Shown: positions 35,651-44,641, counted from the first letter of the stretch. The stretch is DNA of 64,000 nucleotides from Desulfurellaceae bacterium (GCA_021296095.1 JAGWBB010000004.1:51590-115589), one strand, 5' to 3'. Numbers and translations are program-made. Notes: generated from the letters alone by a model not told the origin.

Positions 35651-36064
35651 GTGGATCTGTTCGGTCTGGTCGGCGCGGTCGGTGGCACGCTGTTAGGTCT
35701 GGCTGGCGCCACGCTCTTCTTGTCCGCCGCCTACTACCTGAGCCGGCGGGGAGAGGCGCCGCCGGTGTCCCTGACGCCTCCGAAACGCCTGGTCGTCTCC
35801 GGCCCCTACGCTCATGTCCAACACCCCATGCTGCTGGGCGTCTTGTGCCTCGGGCTCGGTGCGGCGGGCGGGCTGCGCTGTACCGGCCTTGGTCTGGCGA
35901 GTGTCGGCTTCGCTCTGGTAGCGCATGTATTTGTAATCCTCAGGGAAGAGCCGGCGCTGAGACAACGCTTTGGCGACGACTACGCAGCCTACCAGGCGGC
36001 CACGCCGCGCTGGTTTCCTTGCCCGCTGACCCGGGCCGGGATATGTCTATGGCCACGACGCTGA
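35651..36064 (+). CDS. Isoprenylcysteine methyltransferase-like membrane protein
   Basis: The 137-residue protein has three to four hydrophobic segments. The ICMT/PEMT core is present: LVVSGPYAHVQHPMLLGVL and the C-terminal VILREEPALRQRFGDDYAAY. These bind S-adenosylmethionine in the membrane. Bacterial members are of mostly unknown substrate, but lipids or small molecules are candidates. It begins with GTG, preceded by GAGGAAG. It is followed at 13 bases by an LLM oxidoreductase gene. Confidence 0.8.
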   Translation: MDLFGLVGAVGGTLLGLAGATLFLSAAYYLSRRGEAPPVSLTPPKRLVVSGPYAHVQHPMLLGVLCLGLGAAGGLRCTGLGLASVGFALVAHVFVILREEPALRQRFGDDYAAYQAATPRWFPCPLTRAGICLWPRR

Positions 36065-36077
36065 AGGAGGATGTGCG

Positions 36078-36959
36078 ATGCGCTTTGGAGTCCACTTAGT
36101 TGCGGCTGGCCGCATGATTGAAGGCGAAAAAATTGCCCGGGTGGCGACCCGCGCCGAACAGCTCGGCTTTGACTCTCTGTGGGTCAGCGATCATATCGTG
36201 TTTCCAAGCCAGCTCACCTCGGCCTACCCGTATTCTCCCGACGGTAAATTGCCGCTCGACCCGTCCAATCCGTTGCTTGAACCGTTCACAGTCTTGAGCT
36301 ACGCCGCAGCGGTCACCAAGACGGTCAAGCTGGGCACCAGCGTGATCATCGTGCCGTACCGCGACCCGCTGGTCAGCGCCAAGATCATCGCTTCACTCGA
36401 TGTGTTGTCCGGCGGTCGGTTCATCTTTGGGGTGGGGGTGGGCTGGCTGGAAGAAGAGTTCCGCGCCCTGCGTCTGGACATGCGTAACCGGGCCGCCCAG
36501 ACCCGCGAAGCCCTGCTGGCCATGCAAGCCTGCTGGACCCAGGACGACCCGGAGTTTCACGGTGAGTTCTACGATTTTGCGGGCATCAAGTTCGCCCCCA
36601 AACCACGCCAGACACCCCATCCACCGATCTGGTTTGGCGGCAACTCCGGGCCCGCCCTCAGGCGGGCGGTCGAACTCGGCAGCGGCTGGCACGCGGTGTG
36701 GGAAACGCCGGACGAAGTGGCGCGCAAGGCCAAGCTACTGCGTGACCTGTGCGACCGGGCGGGCAAGAGCTTTGACGACTTCGCCATCACGATTAACGTC
36801 AACCACAAGGTCCCGATGACCGTCGAGAATGTCAGGAAGTACGAAGCCGCGGGCGTCGGCATGATGTTCATGCCGCGCTCGTTTCAGGCCGATGTCGATG
36901 GCATCATCGAGAATATGGAGACGTTTGCCAAAGAGGTGAAGGAACCCTCGGAACGCTAG
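36078..36959 (+). CDS. LLM-class flavin/F420-dependent oxidoreductase
   Basis: The 293-residue luciferase-like TIM barrel has ATRAEQLGFDSLWVSDHIV, KLGTSVIIVPYRDPL, GRFIFGVGVGWLEEEF and PPIWFGGNSGPALRR. The pattern matches the F420-dependent TIGR03619-like subgroup rather than bacterial luciferase. The substrate is unknown. AAGGAGGATG precedes the ATG. It forms a pair with the next LLM gene, on the same strand 41 bases on. Confidence 0.9.
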   Translation: MRFGVHLVAAGRMIEGEKIARVATRAEQLGFDSLWVSDHIVFPSQLTSAYPYSPDGKLPLDPSNPLLEPFTVLSYAAAVTKTVKLGTSVIIVPYRDPLVSAKIIASLDVLSGGRFIFGVGVGWLEEEFRALRLDMRNRAAQTREALLAMQACWTQDDPEFHGEFYDFAGIKFAPKPRQTPHPPIWFGGNSGPALRRAVELGSGWHAVWETPDEVARKAKLLRDLCDRAGKSFDDFAITINVNHKVPMTVENVRKYEAAGVGMMFMPRSFQADVDGIIENMETFAKEVKEPSER

Positions 36960-37000
36960 GGTCATTACCATGCACCGCTCAAAACACAGGGGGCTGGCGC

Positions 37001-38140
37001 ATGGCTGAGCGCCATCTTGAACTCGGCCTGTTTGCGCCGACCGTGGGCAGCATGCCGCCGGCCGGAAAACCGGGCGCCTTTCTGCTGTCGCACGCCGAGC
37101 AGCGCACCGAGCCGACCTTCGACTATAATCTGCGCCTGGCCCGGATGCTGGACCGGGCCGGCCTGGAACTCTTTTTCATGGCCCAGCGGGGCGGCAAGGG
37201 CTTTGGGCCGTCACGCTTCTGGGGCACCTCGCTGGATTCGTTCACCACGGCGTCGGCTCTGGCCATGGCGACCGAGCAGCTCCAGCTGGTCTCGACCGTG
37301 CATACAGCCTTTTTCCACCCCGGTCTGGTGGCCCGCATCGGAGCCACCCTGGACCAGATCAGCCACGGCCGCTGGCGCCTCAACATTGTCAGCGGCTGGG
37401 CCGAAAACGACTTTCGGATGCTCGACATTCCGCTGATTGAGCACGACGCCCGCTACCGCCGCTCGGCCGAGTTTGTCGAAGTGCTGGGCAAGTTCTGGAC
37501 CGAGGACGGGTTTGATTACGCGGGCGAGTATTACACCATCAGGCAGGGCACCTGCGCTCCCAAGCCGGAGTCGCCGCCCCTGCTGTACAACGCCGGCAGC
37601 TCGGCCGCCGGCCGAGAGTTCGCCGCCCGCTATTGCGACTGGTTCTTCACCGCCGCCCTTACCCCCGAAGCGGTCAAGGAGGAAGTCGCCGACGTGCAGG
37701 CCCGGGCGGCCACCTACGGCCGCCGGCTGCACATCGTCACCTATGCGCTGACGATGTGTCGGGAGACCGAGGCCACAGCCGAACAGGAGGTGGAGGACAT
37801 CCTGGCTCAGGGCGACTATGACGGCGCCAGAGAGTTTCTGGAGGGCATCAGCGGCCAAACCCTGGGCACGACAAAATCCGTCCTGGGCGAAGGCGGGGCG
37901 CTTGAGGACATGCTGAAGAGTCTGGTGCTCGGCATCGGCAGCAGCAAACTCATCGGTCCGCCCGAAAAAGTCGCCTACGATATCGCCCGTCTGCACGCGG
38001 CAGGGGTTGATGCCATTGGCCTGACCTTCCGCCATACCGAAGAAGAGCTGGCCGATTTCATCCAACGGGTCGTCCCGCTGCTGGAGCAACACGGCGTACG
38101 CCGCCCACGCCAAGCACCAGTCGCGCGAGTTGCGGATTAG
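37001..38140 (+). CDS. LLM-class flavin-dependent monooxygenase (NtaA/DszA/RutA-like)
   Basis: The 379-residue reduced-flavin-dependent oxygenase family protein has MLDRAGLELFFMAQRGGKGF, ALAMATEQLQLVSTVHTAFF, WRLNIVSGWAENDF and CAPKPESPPLLYNAGSSAAG. The family attacks C-N, C-S or ring bonds (nitrilotriacetate, dibenzothiophene sulfone, pyrimidines). The substrate here is unknown. A separate flavin reductase would be needed and is not in the window. AGGGGGCTGGCGC precedes the ATG. Confidence 0.88.
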   Translation: MAERHLELGLFAPTVGSMPPAGKPGAFLLSHAEQRTEPTFDYNLRLARMLDRAGLELFFMAQRGGKGFGPSRFWGTSLDSFTTASALAMATEQLQLVSTVHTAFFHPGLVARIGATLDQISHGRWRLNIVSGWAENDFRMLDIPLIEHDARYRRSAEFVEVLGKFWTEDGFDYAGEYYTIRQGTCAPKPESPPLLYNAGSSAAGREFAARYCDWFFTAALTPEAVKEEVADVQARAATYGRRLHIVTYALTMCRETEATAEQEVEDILAQGDYDGAREFLEGISGQTLGTTKSVLGEGGALEDMLKSLVLGIGSSKLIGPPEKVAYDIARLHAAGVDAIGLTFRHTEEELADFIQRVVPLLEQHGVRRPRQAPVARVAD

Positions 38141-38149
38141 GAGGAGGCC

Positions 38150-38707
38150 ATGGCCGTTCCAGCCCAGCAAGCCCTCATGACCGCCGAAGAGCTGTTCGAG
38201 CTGCCCAACGACGACTACAAGTATGAACTCGTCGCAGGAGAGCTGATTCGGATGGCACCGACTGGCGGAGAACACGGCGTTTTGACGGTCCGCGTGGCAT
38301 ATGTACTCCACGCCTATGTACAGGACAACGATCTTGGTATTGTCTGTGGCGCGGAAACGGGTTTTATCCTGCAACGCAACCCCGATATCGTTCGTGCCCC
38401 GGACGCCGCGTTTGTTGCCAAGGCGCGGATTCCCGAAACCGGCATTCCCAAAACCTACTGGCCGTTCGCGCCGGACCTGGCGATCGAGGTCACCTCTCCT
38501 TCAGACCGCTTCACCGCCGTGCAAACCAAAATCGGCGAGTATTTCTCGGCCGGAACGCGGCTGGTGTGGGGCGTCGAACCCGCGACGCGGACGGTCTACG
38601 TCTATCGCTCGCCGCACGACGTGCAGGCGCTCGGCGAAGACGCCGAGCTGACTGGGGAGGACGTATTGCCCGGTTTTCGGTGTGCGGTGAGGCGGCTGTT
38701 GCCGTAA
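38150..38707 (+). CDS. Uma2-family endonuclease-fold protein
   Basis: The 185-residue protein has a PD-(D/E)XK fold of the Uma2/DUF820 type: MTAEELFELPNDDYKYELVA, RAPDAAFVAKAR, PDLAIEVTSPSD with the catalytic Glu, and a TRLVWGVEPATRTVYVYRSP closing. Its function is unknown; genes of this family multiply in many genomes. AGGAGGCC precedes the ATG. A 35-base fragment nearly identical to part of this gene lies at 39115, beyond the small antitoxin gene, pointing to a lost or broken second copy. Confidence 0.88.
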   Translation: MAVPAQQALMTAEELFELPNDDYKYELVAGELIRMAPTGGEHGVLTVRVAYVLHAYVQDNDLGIVCGAETGFILQRNPDIVRAPDAAFVAKARIPETGIPKTYWPFAPDLAIEVTSPSDRFTAVQTKIGEYFSAGTRLVWGVEPATRTVYVYRSPHDVQALGEDAELTGEDVLPGFRCAVRRLLP

Positions 38708-38743
38708 GTTTCGTCAAAGAGGGCACGGGCGGCGTGCTCCGGA

Positions 38744-38854
38744 TCAGCGCCAAACGAACCTGAACCAGTCGTCGGCGCGGGACTGCTTCTCGGGCTGTCT
38801 GGTGTCGTAGCGGTAGACGAGGCATTTGGTATCACCGCAAAGCGGCACGGTCAT
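38744..38854 (-). pseudogene. Truncated PIN toxin remnant
   Basis: The reading frame begins MTVPLCGDTKCLVYRYDTRQ and ends after about 36 residues (PEKQSRADDWFRFVWR). It matches the first strand and helix of PIN toxins (usually DTNVLVYRYD), with the Asn changed to Lys. The remaining 100 residues are missing. It starts inside the end of the adjacent ribbon-helix-helix gene, as a toxin gene would. It is probably a decayed partner. Confidence 0.45.
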
Positions 38855-39074
38855 GCAGCTCTTCCCGCGTCGGCTTGCGCCCGTCAACCCACTCCATCTT
38901 GCGGGGTTTGATCGCCAGGAATCGCTTCATTGCGACCTCGTACTCGTCCTCCTGGCGTTGCATTCCTTCGAGTAACTCGGCCAGCCATTCGGACACGCTG
39001 CGCTCGTTCTCGGCAGCCTTGACCCGCAGCCAGCGGGCGACCTCATCCGACAGGGTGATGGTGATCTTCTTCAT
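38832..39074 (-). CDS. Ribbon-helix-helix (CopG-type) antitoxin, orphan
   Basis: The 80-residue protein begins MKKITITLSDEVARWLRVKA with SVSEWLAELLEGM, a ribbon-helix-helix DNA-binding domain. A basic and acidic tail follows (KPTREELHDRAALR). Such antitoxins accompany PIN toxins; here only a toxin stub follows. The start is at the conserved MKKITITL. It is likely a solitary DNA-binding remnant of a TA pair. Confidence 0.75.
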   Translation of the reverse strand: MKKITITLSDEVARWLRVKAAENERSVSEWLAELLEGMQRQEDEYEVAMKRFLAIKPRKMEWVDGRKPTREELHDRAALR

Positions 39075-39114
39075 GGCACGTAAATCGTGTCAATAATCGA
39101 GGGCGACCGACGAG

Positions 39115-39150
39115 AGTTGCCAAGACGCGGATTCCCGAGACCGGCACTCC
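39115..39150 (+). repeat. Fragment duplicating part of the Uma2 gene
   Basis: GTTGCCAAGACGCGGATTCC (continuing to 39150) matches 38414-38448 inside the Uma2 gene at all but three of 35 positions, in the same orientation. It has no reading frame of its own. The region between the two copies holds the orphan antitoxin, so a rearrangement or deletion of a duplicated Uma2 gene is likely. Confidence 0.6.
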
Positions 39151-39189
39151 TATTGATGAGCGTGCCGGCAACTCGGGTTTTACACCCCC

Positions 39190-39972
39190 CTACACCACCG
39201 CCGAGACGCCGCCGTCGATATTGATGGCCGTGCCGGTGATGAAAGCGGCCTGGTCCGACACCAGAAAGGCCACCAGCGCGCCGACCTCTTCGGGCTGGCC
39301 CAGGCGCTTGAGCGGCACGTTCTGGGCCATTTTGTCCTTGAACTCGTCGAGCGTGCCCGTGGACCCCATCCGCTGCCAGTAGCGCTCGGTCTGGGCGCTG
39401 ACGATATTGGTCAGACACACCGTGTTGACCAGGATATTCTCTCCGGCGTAGTCCAGCGACAGGGCTTTGGTCAGGGCAATCCCGGCCGCCCGGCTGACCG
39501 AGGTCGGCAAGGACCGCGCGCCCGGCGCCTTGCCGCCCGGGTGGGTGACGTTGATGATCCGCCCGCCGCCGGCCTTGCGCAGGTGGGGCAGTACGGCGCG
39601 GGTGCAGCGCACCGCAGCGGTGAACTTCAGGTCGATGTCCTCGGTCCACTCATCCTCGCTGATGTCCTCAAACTTCTTGGCCGCCGAGCGACCGGCGTTG
39701 TTGACCAGAATATCGACCCGCCCATAGTGCGCGGCCGCCTTGGCCACAAAGGCATCAATGTCTTCACTCTCGGTGACATCGGCCGGGATGGCCAAGACCT
39801 CGCCGCCGGTCTGCGCCCGCACGTCGGCTGCGGCCTGTTCCAGCACGTCCGGTCGCCGGGCGCAGATGGCTACCTTGGCGCCTTCCCGGGTGAGACACAC
39901 GGCGATTCCCTTGCCGATTCCTTCACTGCCACCGGTAATAAGAGCGACCTTGCCTTGTAATCCGAGTTCCAT
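39190..39972 (-). CDS. SDR-family protein lacking the YxxxK motif
   Basis: The 260-residue Rossmann-fold protein has GGSEGIGKG (cofactor), VDILVNNAGRSA and TGTAINIDGG, as in SDR oxidoreductases. At the catalytic position it reads SLPTSVSRAAGIAL, so the Tyr and Lys of YxxxK are absent. This occurs in a recognisable SDR subgroup and suggests altered chemistry or a non-catalytic role. AAGGAGGAG precedes the ATG. It lies downstream of the CaiB/BaiF gene in the same direction with 31 bases between, so the two form an operon. Confidence 0.85.
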   Translation of the reverse strand: MELGLQGKVALITGGSEGIGKGIAVCLTREGAKVAICARRPDVLEQAAADVRAQTGGEVLAIPADVTESEDIDAFVAKAAAHYGRVDILVNNAGRSAAKKFEDISEDEWTEDIDLKFTAAVRCTRAVLPHLRKAGGGRIINVTHPGGKAPGARSLPTSVSRAAGIALTKALSLDYAGENILVNTVCLTNIVSAQTERYWQRMGSTGTLDEFKDKMAQNVPLKRLGQPEEVGALVAFLVSDQAAFITGTAINIDGGVSAVV

Positions 39973-40003
39973 AGCGTTCTCCTCCTTACAAAATTTCGGG
40001 GTA

Positions 40004-41323
40004 CTAGGCCCCATCGGTCTCTGGTTCTGCCTGGACGACCACGCCGGCCGAACGCAGGCGCTCGACCTCGGCCTGGCTGTAGCCCAGACCGGCCAGCACG
40101 GCCTGGGTATGCTGGCCGAGGAGCGGCGCGGGCGCGCCGGTGTGGCCCGGCGTGCGGCTCAGCTTGACCGGGATGCCCAGCGTCCGAATCGACCCGGCCC
40201 GGGGATGCTGCTGGCTGATGATCATTTCGTTGTGCACGACCTGGGGGTCGCTGAACACCTCCGCATAGGTCTGGACCGGTGCGGCCAGGACATCGTACTC
40301 GGCAAAGCGGGCCAGCCAGTTGGCCGCCGACTTTTCTCGAAAGCGTTCTTCGAGCAGGGCGTGGAGGGCGTCGGCATGGCGGCCACGGGATTCGCGCGAG
40401 GCAAAGCGCGGGTCGGCGCAGATGTCGCGCAGCTCGGGGATTTTGCCCAGCCGCTGCCACCAGGCTTGCGAGGCCGCGACCAGAGCAAAGGCGCCGCCCT
40501 GGGCCTCGAAGATCCGATACGGGGCTGGGGCAATACCGTGTCCGGCGCCGGCTTTTTTGGGCGGAATGCCGGTGTTGAGGTAGGTCGTGGCTTCCATGGC
40601 TTGCAGGGCCAGCAGGCTGTCCAGCAGGGAAATCTCGATCTTCTGGCCGATGTCCAGCCGCTCCCGACCCAGCAGCGCAATGGCAATGCCGTAGGCACAG
40701 TGAAACGCCCCGACCATATCGGCCACCAGCGTGCCGACCGTGGTCGGCCGGCCGTCGTCCCAGCCGGTGATGCTGACCAGCCCGGAAAAGGCCTGAATCA
40801 GCAGATCCTGGCCGGGCCGCTCGCGCTCCGGCCCCTCCTGACCGTAGCCCGAGACCGCGCAGTAGATGAGCTGCGGGTTCTCGCGGCTGAGTCGCTCATA
40901 GCCCACCCCGAGCTTGTCCGCAGCGCCGGGCCGAAAATTTTCCACAAACACGTCGGCCGTCCTGACCAGACGGTATACAACCTCACGGCCGGCGTCCTGC
41001 CTGATGTCCACGGCCAGACTCTGCTTATTGCGGTTGCGGGCCAGAAAAAACAGGTTCTCGCCGCCCCAGTCTTTACTGCCCGCAGCCCGCATCGGGTCCC
41101 CGCCGGGCAGGGTTTCGATCTTGATCACCTCGGCACCCATATCGGCCAGCATCTGGGCGCAAAACGGTCCGACCAGAAAGCGCGACATATCCACAACCCG
41201 TATGCCCTGGAGCGGCCGGGTCAGGGTGGCGGCTGGTGGGCGCGAGCCTTGGGCCGCCCGGCGCTGCTTGAGTTCGGCCAGCTGACGTTCCAGGTCGGTA
41301 ATGCGTTGATCGAGATCGTCCAT
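40004..41323 (-). CDS. CaiB/BaiF family CoA-transferase
   Basis: The 439-residue type III CoA-transferase moves CoA between carboxylic acids via an aspartyl-CoA thioester. After a short N-terminal coiled coil (DLERQLAELKQRR) come PLQGIRVVDMSRFLVGPFCA, LADMGAEVIKIE, VFVENFRPGAADKLG and PALLYCAVSGYG-like IYCAVSGYGQEGP. The catalytic Asp is expected in the QDLLIQAFSG region. The N-terminal coiled coil is an addition of about 25 residues to the usual family length. GGGGAGGAAG precedes the ATG. Confidence 0.9.
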   Translation of the reverse strand: MDDLDQRITDLERQLAELKQRRAAQGSRPPAATLTRPLQGIRVVDMSRFLVGPFCAQMLADMGAEVIKIETLPGGDPMRAAGSKDWGGENLFFLARNRNKQSLAVDIRQDAGREVVYRLVRTADVFVENFRPGAADKLGVGYERLSRENPQLIYCAVSGYGQEGPERERPGQDLLIQAFSGLVSITGWDDGRPTTVGTLVADMVGAFHCAYGIAIALLGRERLDIGQKIEISLLDSLLALQAMEATTYLNTGIPPKKAGAGHGIAPAPYRIFEAQGGAFALVAASQAWWQRLGKIPELRDICADPRFASRESRGRHADALHALLEERFREKSAANWLARFAEYDVLAAPVQTYAEVFSDPQVVHNEMIISQQHPRAGSIRTLGIPVKLSRTPGHTGAPAPLLGQHTQAVLAGLGYSQAEVERLRSAGVVVQAEPETDGA

Positions 41324-41473
41324 GCTTCCTCCCCACGCTGTCGGCAATCGACCAAGACGGTATAGTGTATCCGGGGCGGGTTTGGCAATGCTGAGCTTTT
41401 TTGGTATGGCCCGAGAAAGCAGCGACACGCCCGCAGCTCAGGTTTCAGCGGTCCGCTCCCCAGGAGGTCAGCT

Positions 41474-42346
41474 ATGGCAACACTTCAAACCGGCAACGTC
41501 GAAGCCAACGGCATCTGTTTTCACTATCTCGAAGCCGGCCAGGGCCCGCTGGTCGTGTGTCTGCACGGCTTTCCCGACAACGCCTATTCCTATCGTGCGC
41601 TGCTGCCGGCTCTGGCCGAGGCCGGATTCCGGGCCGTGGCCCCGTTCATGCGCGGCTACGCGCCAACCGGCCCGGCTCCGGACGGACGCTACCAGTCGGT
41701 GCTGCTGGCCCAGGATGTGGTGGCCCTGCTCGACGCCCTGGGCGCCGAGCAGGCGTGTGTGGTCGGCCACGACTGGGGGGCACTGGCAACCTATGGCGCC
41801 GCAGCCCTGGCGGCCGACAGGGTCCAGAAGATCGTCACCATCGCGGTCGCCCATCCCGGAGCGCTGCTGGGCGCCATGGCCACGGACTATGACATGATTA
41901 AGGGCGGCTGGCACGCCTATTTTTTCCAGATGCCGTTCTCCGACCAGGCCGTCGCCGCCAATGACTACGAGTTCATCAGACGCTGGTGGCAGGACGCCTC
42001 ACCCGAATACGACATCCCCGACGAGGTCATGGACAGCGTCAAAAACACCTTCCGTCAGCCAGGGGTGGTCAAGGCAGCCCTCGACTACTACCGCCACACC
42101 TTCAACCCGGACAACCGCGACCCGGCCCTCCAAGACCTCCAGGAACGCCTGACCCAAGCGACCCAGGTTCCGACCCTGGCCCTGCACGGCACCAGAGACC
42201 GGCCCGGCCGGCTGGCCGCCTTTGAGGCCATGGACCATCTGTTTGCCAAGGGACTGGACAAGGAGATTTACCCCGGGACCGGACACTTCCTGCATCTGGA
42301 GCAGCCCCAGGCGGTGAATCAGCGCATCGTCGCGTTTCTGAGGTAG
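41474..42346 (+). CDS. Alpha/beta hydrolase (epoxide hydrolase/haloalkane dehalogenase-like)
   Basis: The 290-residue hydrolase has HGFPDN, MRGYAPTG, nucleophile region VVGHDWGA (Asp nucleophile after the His), and the catalytic His in GTGHFLHLEQP. GHDWGA places it with the Asp-nucleophile epoxide hydrolases/dehalogenases, not serine esterases. The substrate is unknown. CAGGAGGTC precedes the ATG. It is divergent from the CoA-transferase gene. Confidence 0.88.
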   Translation: MATLQTGNVEANGICFHYLEAGQGPLVVCLHGFPDNAYSYRALLPALAEAGFRAVAPFMRGYAPTGPAPDGRYQSVLLAQDVVALLDALGAEQACVVGHDWGALATYGAAALAADRVQKIVTIAVAHPGALLGAMATDYDMIKGGWHAYFFQMPFSDQAVAANDYEFIRRWWQDASPEYDIPDEVMDSVKNTFRQPGVVKAALDYYRHTFNPDNRDPALQDLQERLTQATQVPTLALHGTRDRPGRLAAFEAMDHLFAKGLDKEIYPGTGHFLHLEQPQAVNQRIVAFLR

Positions 42347-42360
42347 GGGCAACCCCCTGT

Positions 42361-42414
42361 GGCTGCCCTTCCGTAGTTTGGCTGCCCTTCCGTAGTTTGG
42401 CTGCCCTTCCGTAG
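42361..42414. repeat. Tandem repeat of a 19-base unit
   Basis: Three perfect head-to-tail copies of GGCTGCCCTTCCGTAGTTT are present, the last lacking its final three bases. They lie between two convergent genes. The function is unknown; slippage or recombination polymorphism is likely. Confidence 0.85.
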
Positions 42415-42426
42415 CCGCCCCCCAGC

Positions 42427-43557
42427 CTACCCGACCAGCCCATACAGCCGCACACAGTTGTCAGCCACAATAGACTGCATGTGGTCGGCCGGCACCCCGG
42501 CAAAGTGGCGGTCCAGAAACTGTTGCGACTCCGGCCAGCTGCTGTCCAGATGCGGAAAGTCTGACGACCACATCATGCGGTCAACGCCGATGAACTCGCG
42601 CAGCATGACCCCCGGCACATCGTCAATAAAGGTCAGGTAACAGTGCTCATGCCAGTACTCGCTGGGCAGCCGTCGGCAGCGCACCATGGGGTCCTTGGCC
42701 ATGGTGCGGCGATGGTATCCCCAATCCAGGCGGTGCAGAAAATTGGCCGCCCACGACAGCTCGTTCTCGGCCGAGATCAGGCGTAGGCCGGGATGACGGT
42801 CAAACACCCCTTCCAGGATAAAGGTGGCAAAGGCCCGGGCCATGCGAACCGGCAGCACAGCATAGCCGACGGCCGCGCTCTCCTCGCCGGTCTCATCCTG
42901 TGTCCAGTTCACATTGGCGTGCCCGGAGGCGATGATGTGCAGGCTGAGCGGCATATTCAGCTCGTCCAGCGTCGCCCACAGCCGGTCCCACTCGGGCGCC
43001 GAGTAGCGTGAGCCGTCCGGCGTATCCTGGGGCAACAGCACGCCGACCAGTCCCTTGGCCTTGGCCCGGCGGCACTCCTGGATCGCCCATTCAATGTCGA
43101 AGACCGGGACCACGCCAACGCCGAACAAGTCCTGGGGATGGCTGCGACAGAAATCGCTCAGCCAGTCGTTATACGCCTGACACACCGCCTGCTGGAGCTG
43201 CGGGTCGGGAATCCCGAACGCCCGCATGGTGTAATTCGGATACAAGACCTCGGCATCGACCCCGTCCATGCGCATATACTCGACTCGGGCGTCGGGCTGC
43301 CAGTCCGTGGCATCCGTGGCGTAGCGCTTATCGCCCTCGGCCGCTGCGGCATAGGCTTTGTCCCGATTTCTGGCCACCGCGCCCATCGGACGCCGGGCCA
43401 CGTGGGACGGCAGGCCCTCACACACCCAGCGGTCGCCCGAGTCAGTCGAGACGACCCGCGGACCGCGGTCTGTGTAGGCCCGGGGCAGATAGCGCTGCCA
43501 CAGGTCGGGCGGCTCGATGGCGTGCGAATCGGCCGAGATCACGCGATAGTGTTTCAT
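42427..43557 (-). CDS. Amidohydrolase 2 family protein (ACMSD-like)
   Basis: The 376-residue TIM-barrel metal-dependent hydrolase or decarboxylase opens with VISADSHAIEPPDLW. YMRMDGVDAEVLYPN, PLSLHIIASGHA, RLISAENELSWAANFLHRLD and the closing MWSSDFPHLDSSWPESQ follow. ACMSD-type relatives decarboxylate aromatic or amino-muconate acids. The opening motif reads DSHAIEP in place of the usual HxH, common in this subgroup. It lies 15 bases downstream of an LLM gene on the same strand, suggesting an operon. Confidence 0.9.
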   Translation of the reverse strand: MKHYRVISADSHAIEPPDLWQRYLPRAYTDRGPRVVSTDSGDRWVCEGLPSHVARRPMGAVARNRDKAYAAAAEGDKRYATDATDWQPDARVEYMRMDGVDAEVLYPNYTMRAFGIPDPQLQQAVCQAYNDWLSDFCRSHPQDLFGVGVVPVFDIEWAIQECRRAKAKGLVGVLLPQDTPDGSRYSAPEWDRLWATLDELNMPLSLHIIASGHANVNWTQDETGEESAAVGYAVLPVRMARAFATFILEGVFDRHPGLRLISAENELSWAANFLHRLDWGYHRRTMAKDPMVRCRRLPSEYWHEHCYLTFIDDVPGVMLREFIGVDRMMWSSDFPHLDSSWPESQQFLDRHFAGVPADHMQSIVADNCVRLYGLVG

Positions 43558-43572
43558 GGCTGACTCCTTTCT

Positions 43573-44484
43573 CTAGCGAAACGCCTCAATCGTTTCCTGG
43601 AGGGCAACCATCTGATTGCCGTTGGCCGACGAGGGCACCAGAATCGGTGTCTTCAGGCCGGTGTCATACCAGGCCTCGACGCCGTCTCGCACCTCGGCAA
43701 CGCCGCCGTACAGGGTCGTCTGTTGCAGCCAGCGGTCGGACATCAGGCTCGGAATCCTGTCGGGCTGCTTGTCGGCGACCGCCTGCTGGATATCCCGCAT
43801 CTCTTCTTCAAAGCCGGCCTCAATCCAGTACTGCTGGTAGTTGGGCAGGCCGACATACGAGCTGAGGATGCGGCGCAGCACCTTGGCGGCGGCGGCCTTA
43901 TCGTCGGTAATCACGGTCGGGATCATATTACCGACAAAGAAGTCGTCGTCCCGCATTTTTTCGGGCGGCAGAAAGCCGAGCGAGGTCGCCATATGCGAGC
44001 GCGCGGCGTTGGCCCACACCGCGCCCTGCGAAATCTCGGCCGACAGCTTGGCCATGGCCTTGCGCAGGGTGGCCAGAATGATCGGCGGCAGGCTGTCGTT
44101 TCTGGGCAGTCCGGCGCGCAGGTCGTGGATGAATTGGCGCACGTCGGCCAGGGGTTTTCCGACCTGGAGGTCCAGGCGTTTATGGACCGGGCCGTGGCTC
44201 ACCCCGATGCCGAAACGGAAACGGCCGCCCGAGAGTTCATGGATCAGGGCTGCGGTCTGGGCGTAATCGTAGGGGTGACGGGTGTACAAGTTGGCGATGC
44301 TGGTCCCGAACGGAATCTCGTTGGTCACCAGGGCCAGGGCTTGGCATAAGCCCAGGCCATCGCCCACGCTCTGGCAGTAGATGCCGCTAAAGCCTTCGCG
44401 TTCGAGCTGTTGGGCGACGTCCAGGGTTGCCCGGCGTCGGCTGGCAACCGCGACGAGCGCAACGGCGGGTTTGGGATGTGGCAT
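43573..44484 (-). CDS. LLM-class flavin/F420-dependent oxidoreductase
   Basis: The 303-residue luciferase-like protein has AQQLEREGFSGIYCQSVGDG, NEIPFGTSIANLYTRHPYD, GRFRFGIGVSHGPVHKRL and a C-terminal helical end. It resembles F420-dependent TIGR03620/TIGR03621-like groups. The substrate is unknown. AAAGGAGGA precedes the ATG. It is first in the pair with the amidohydrolase. Confidence 0.88.
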   Translation of the reverse strand: MPHPKPAVALVAVASRRRATLDVAQQLEREGFSGIYCQSVGDGLGLCQALALVTNEIPFGTSIANLYTRHPYDYAQTAALIHELSGGRFRFGIGVSHGPVHKRLDLQVGKPLADVRQFIHDLRAGLPRNDSLPPIILATLRKAMAKLSAEISQGAVWANAARSHMATSLGFLPPEKMRDDDFFVGNMIPTVITDDKAAAAKVLRRILSSYVGLPNYQQYWIEAGFEEEMRDIQQAVADKQPDRIPSLMSDRWLQQTTLYGGVAEVRDGVEAWYDTGLKTPILVPSSANGNQMVALQETIEAFR

Positions 44485-44641
44485 GACGATTATCCTCCTT
44501 TGTCAAGCTCGCCCGGATCATAGCTGGAGTTGACAGGCTTTTCTACGAGAGGAGATTCGGGGGGGATTGATCGGCCCGGCCCTTGCCCGGTCCGCCTGCC
44601 TCACGTATGAGCCACACTCAGTACACCGACAGGAGGATGCC

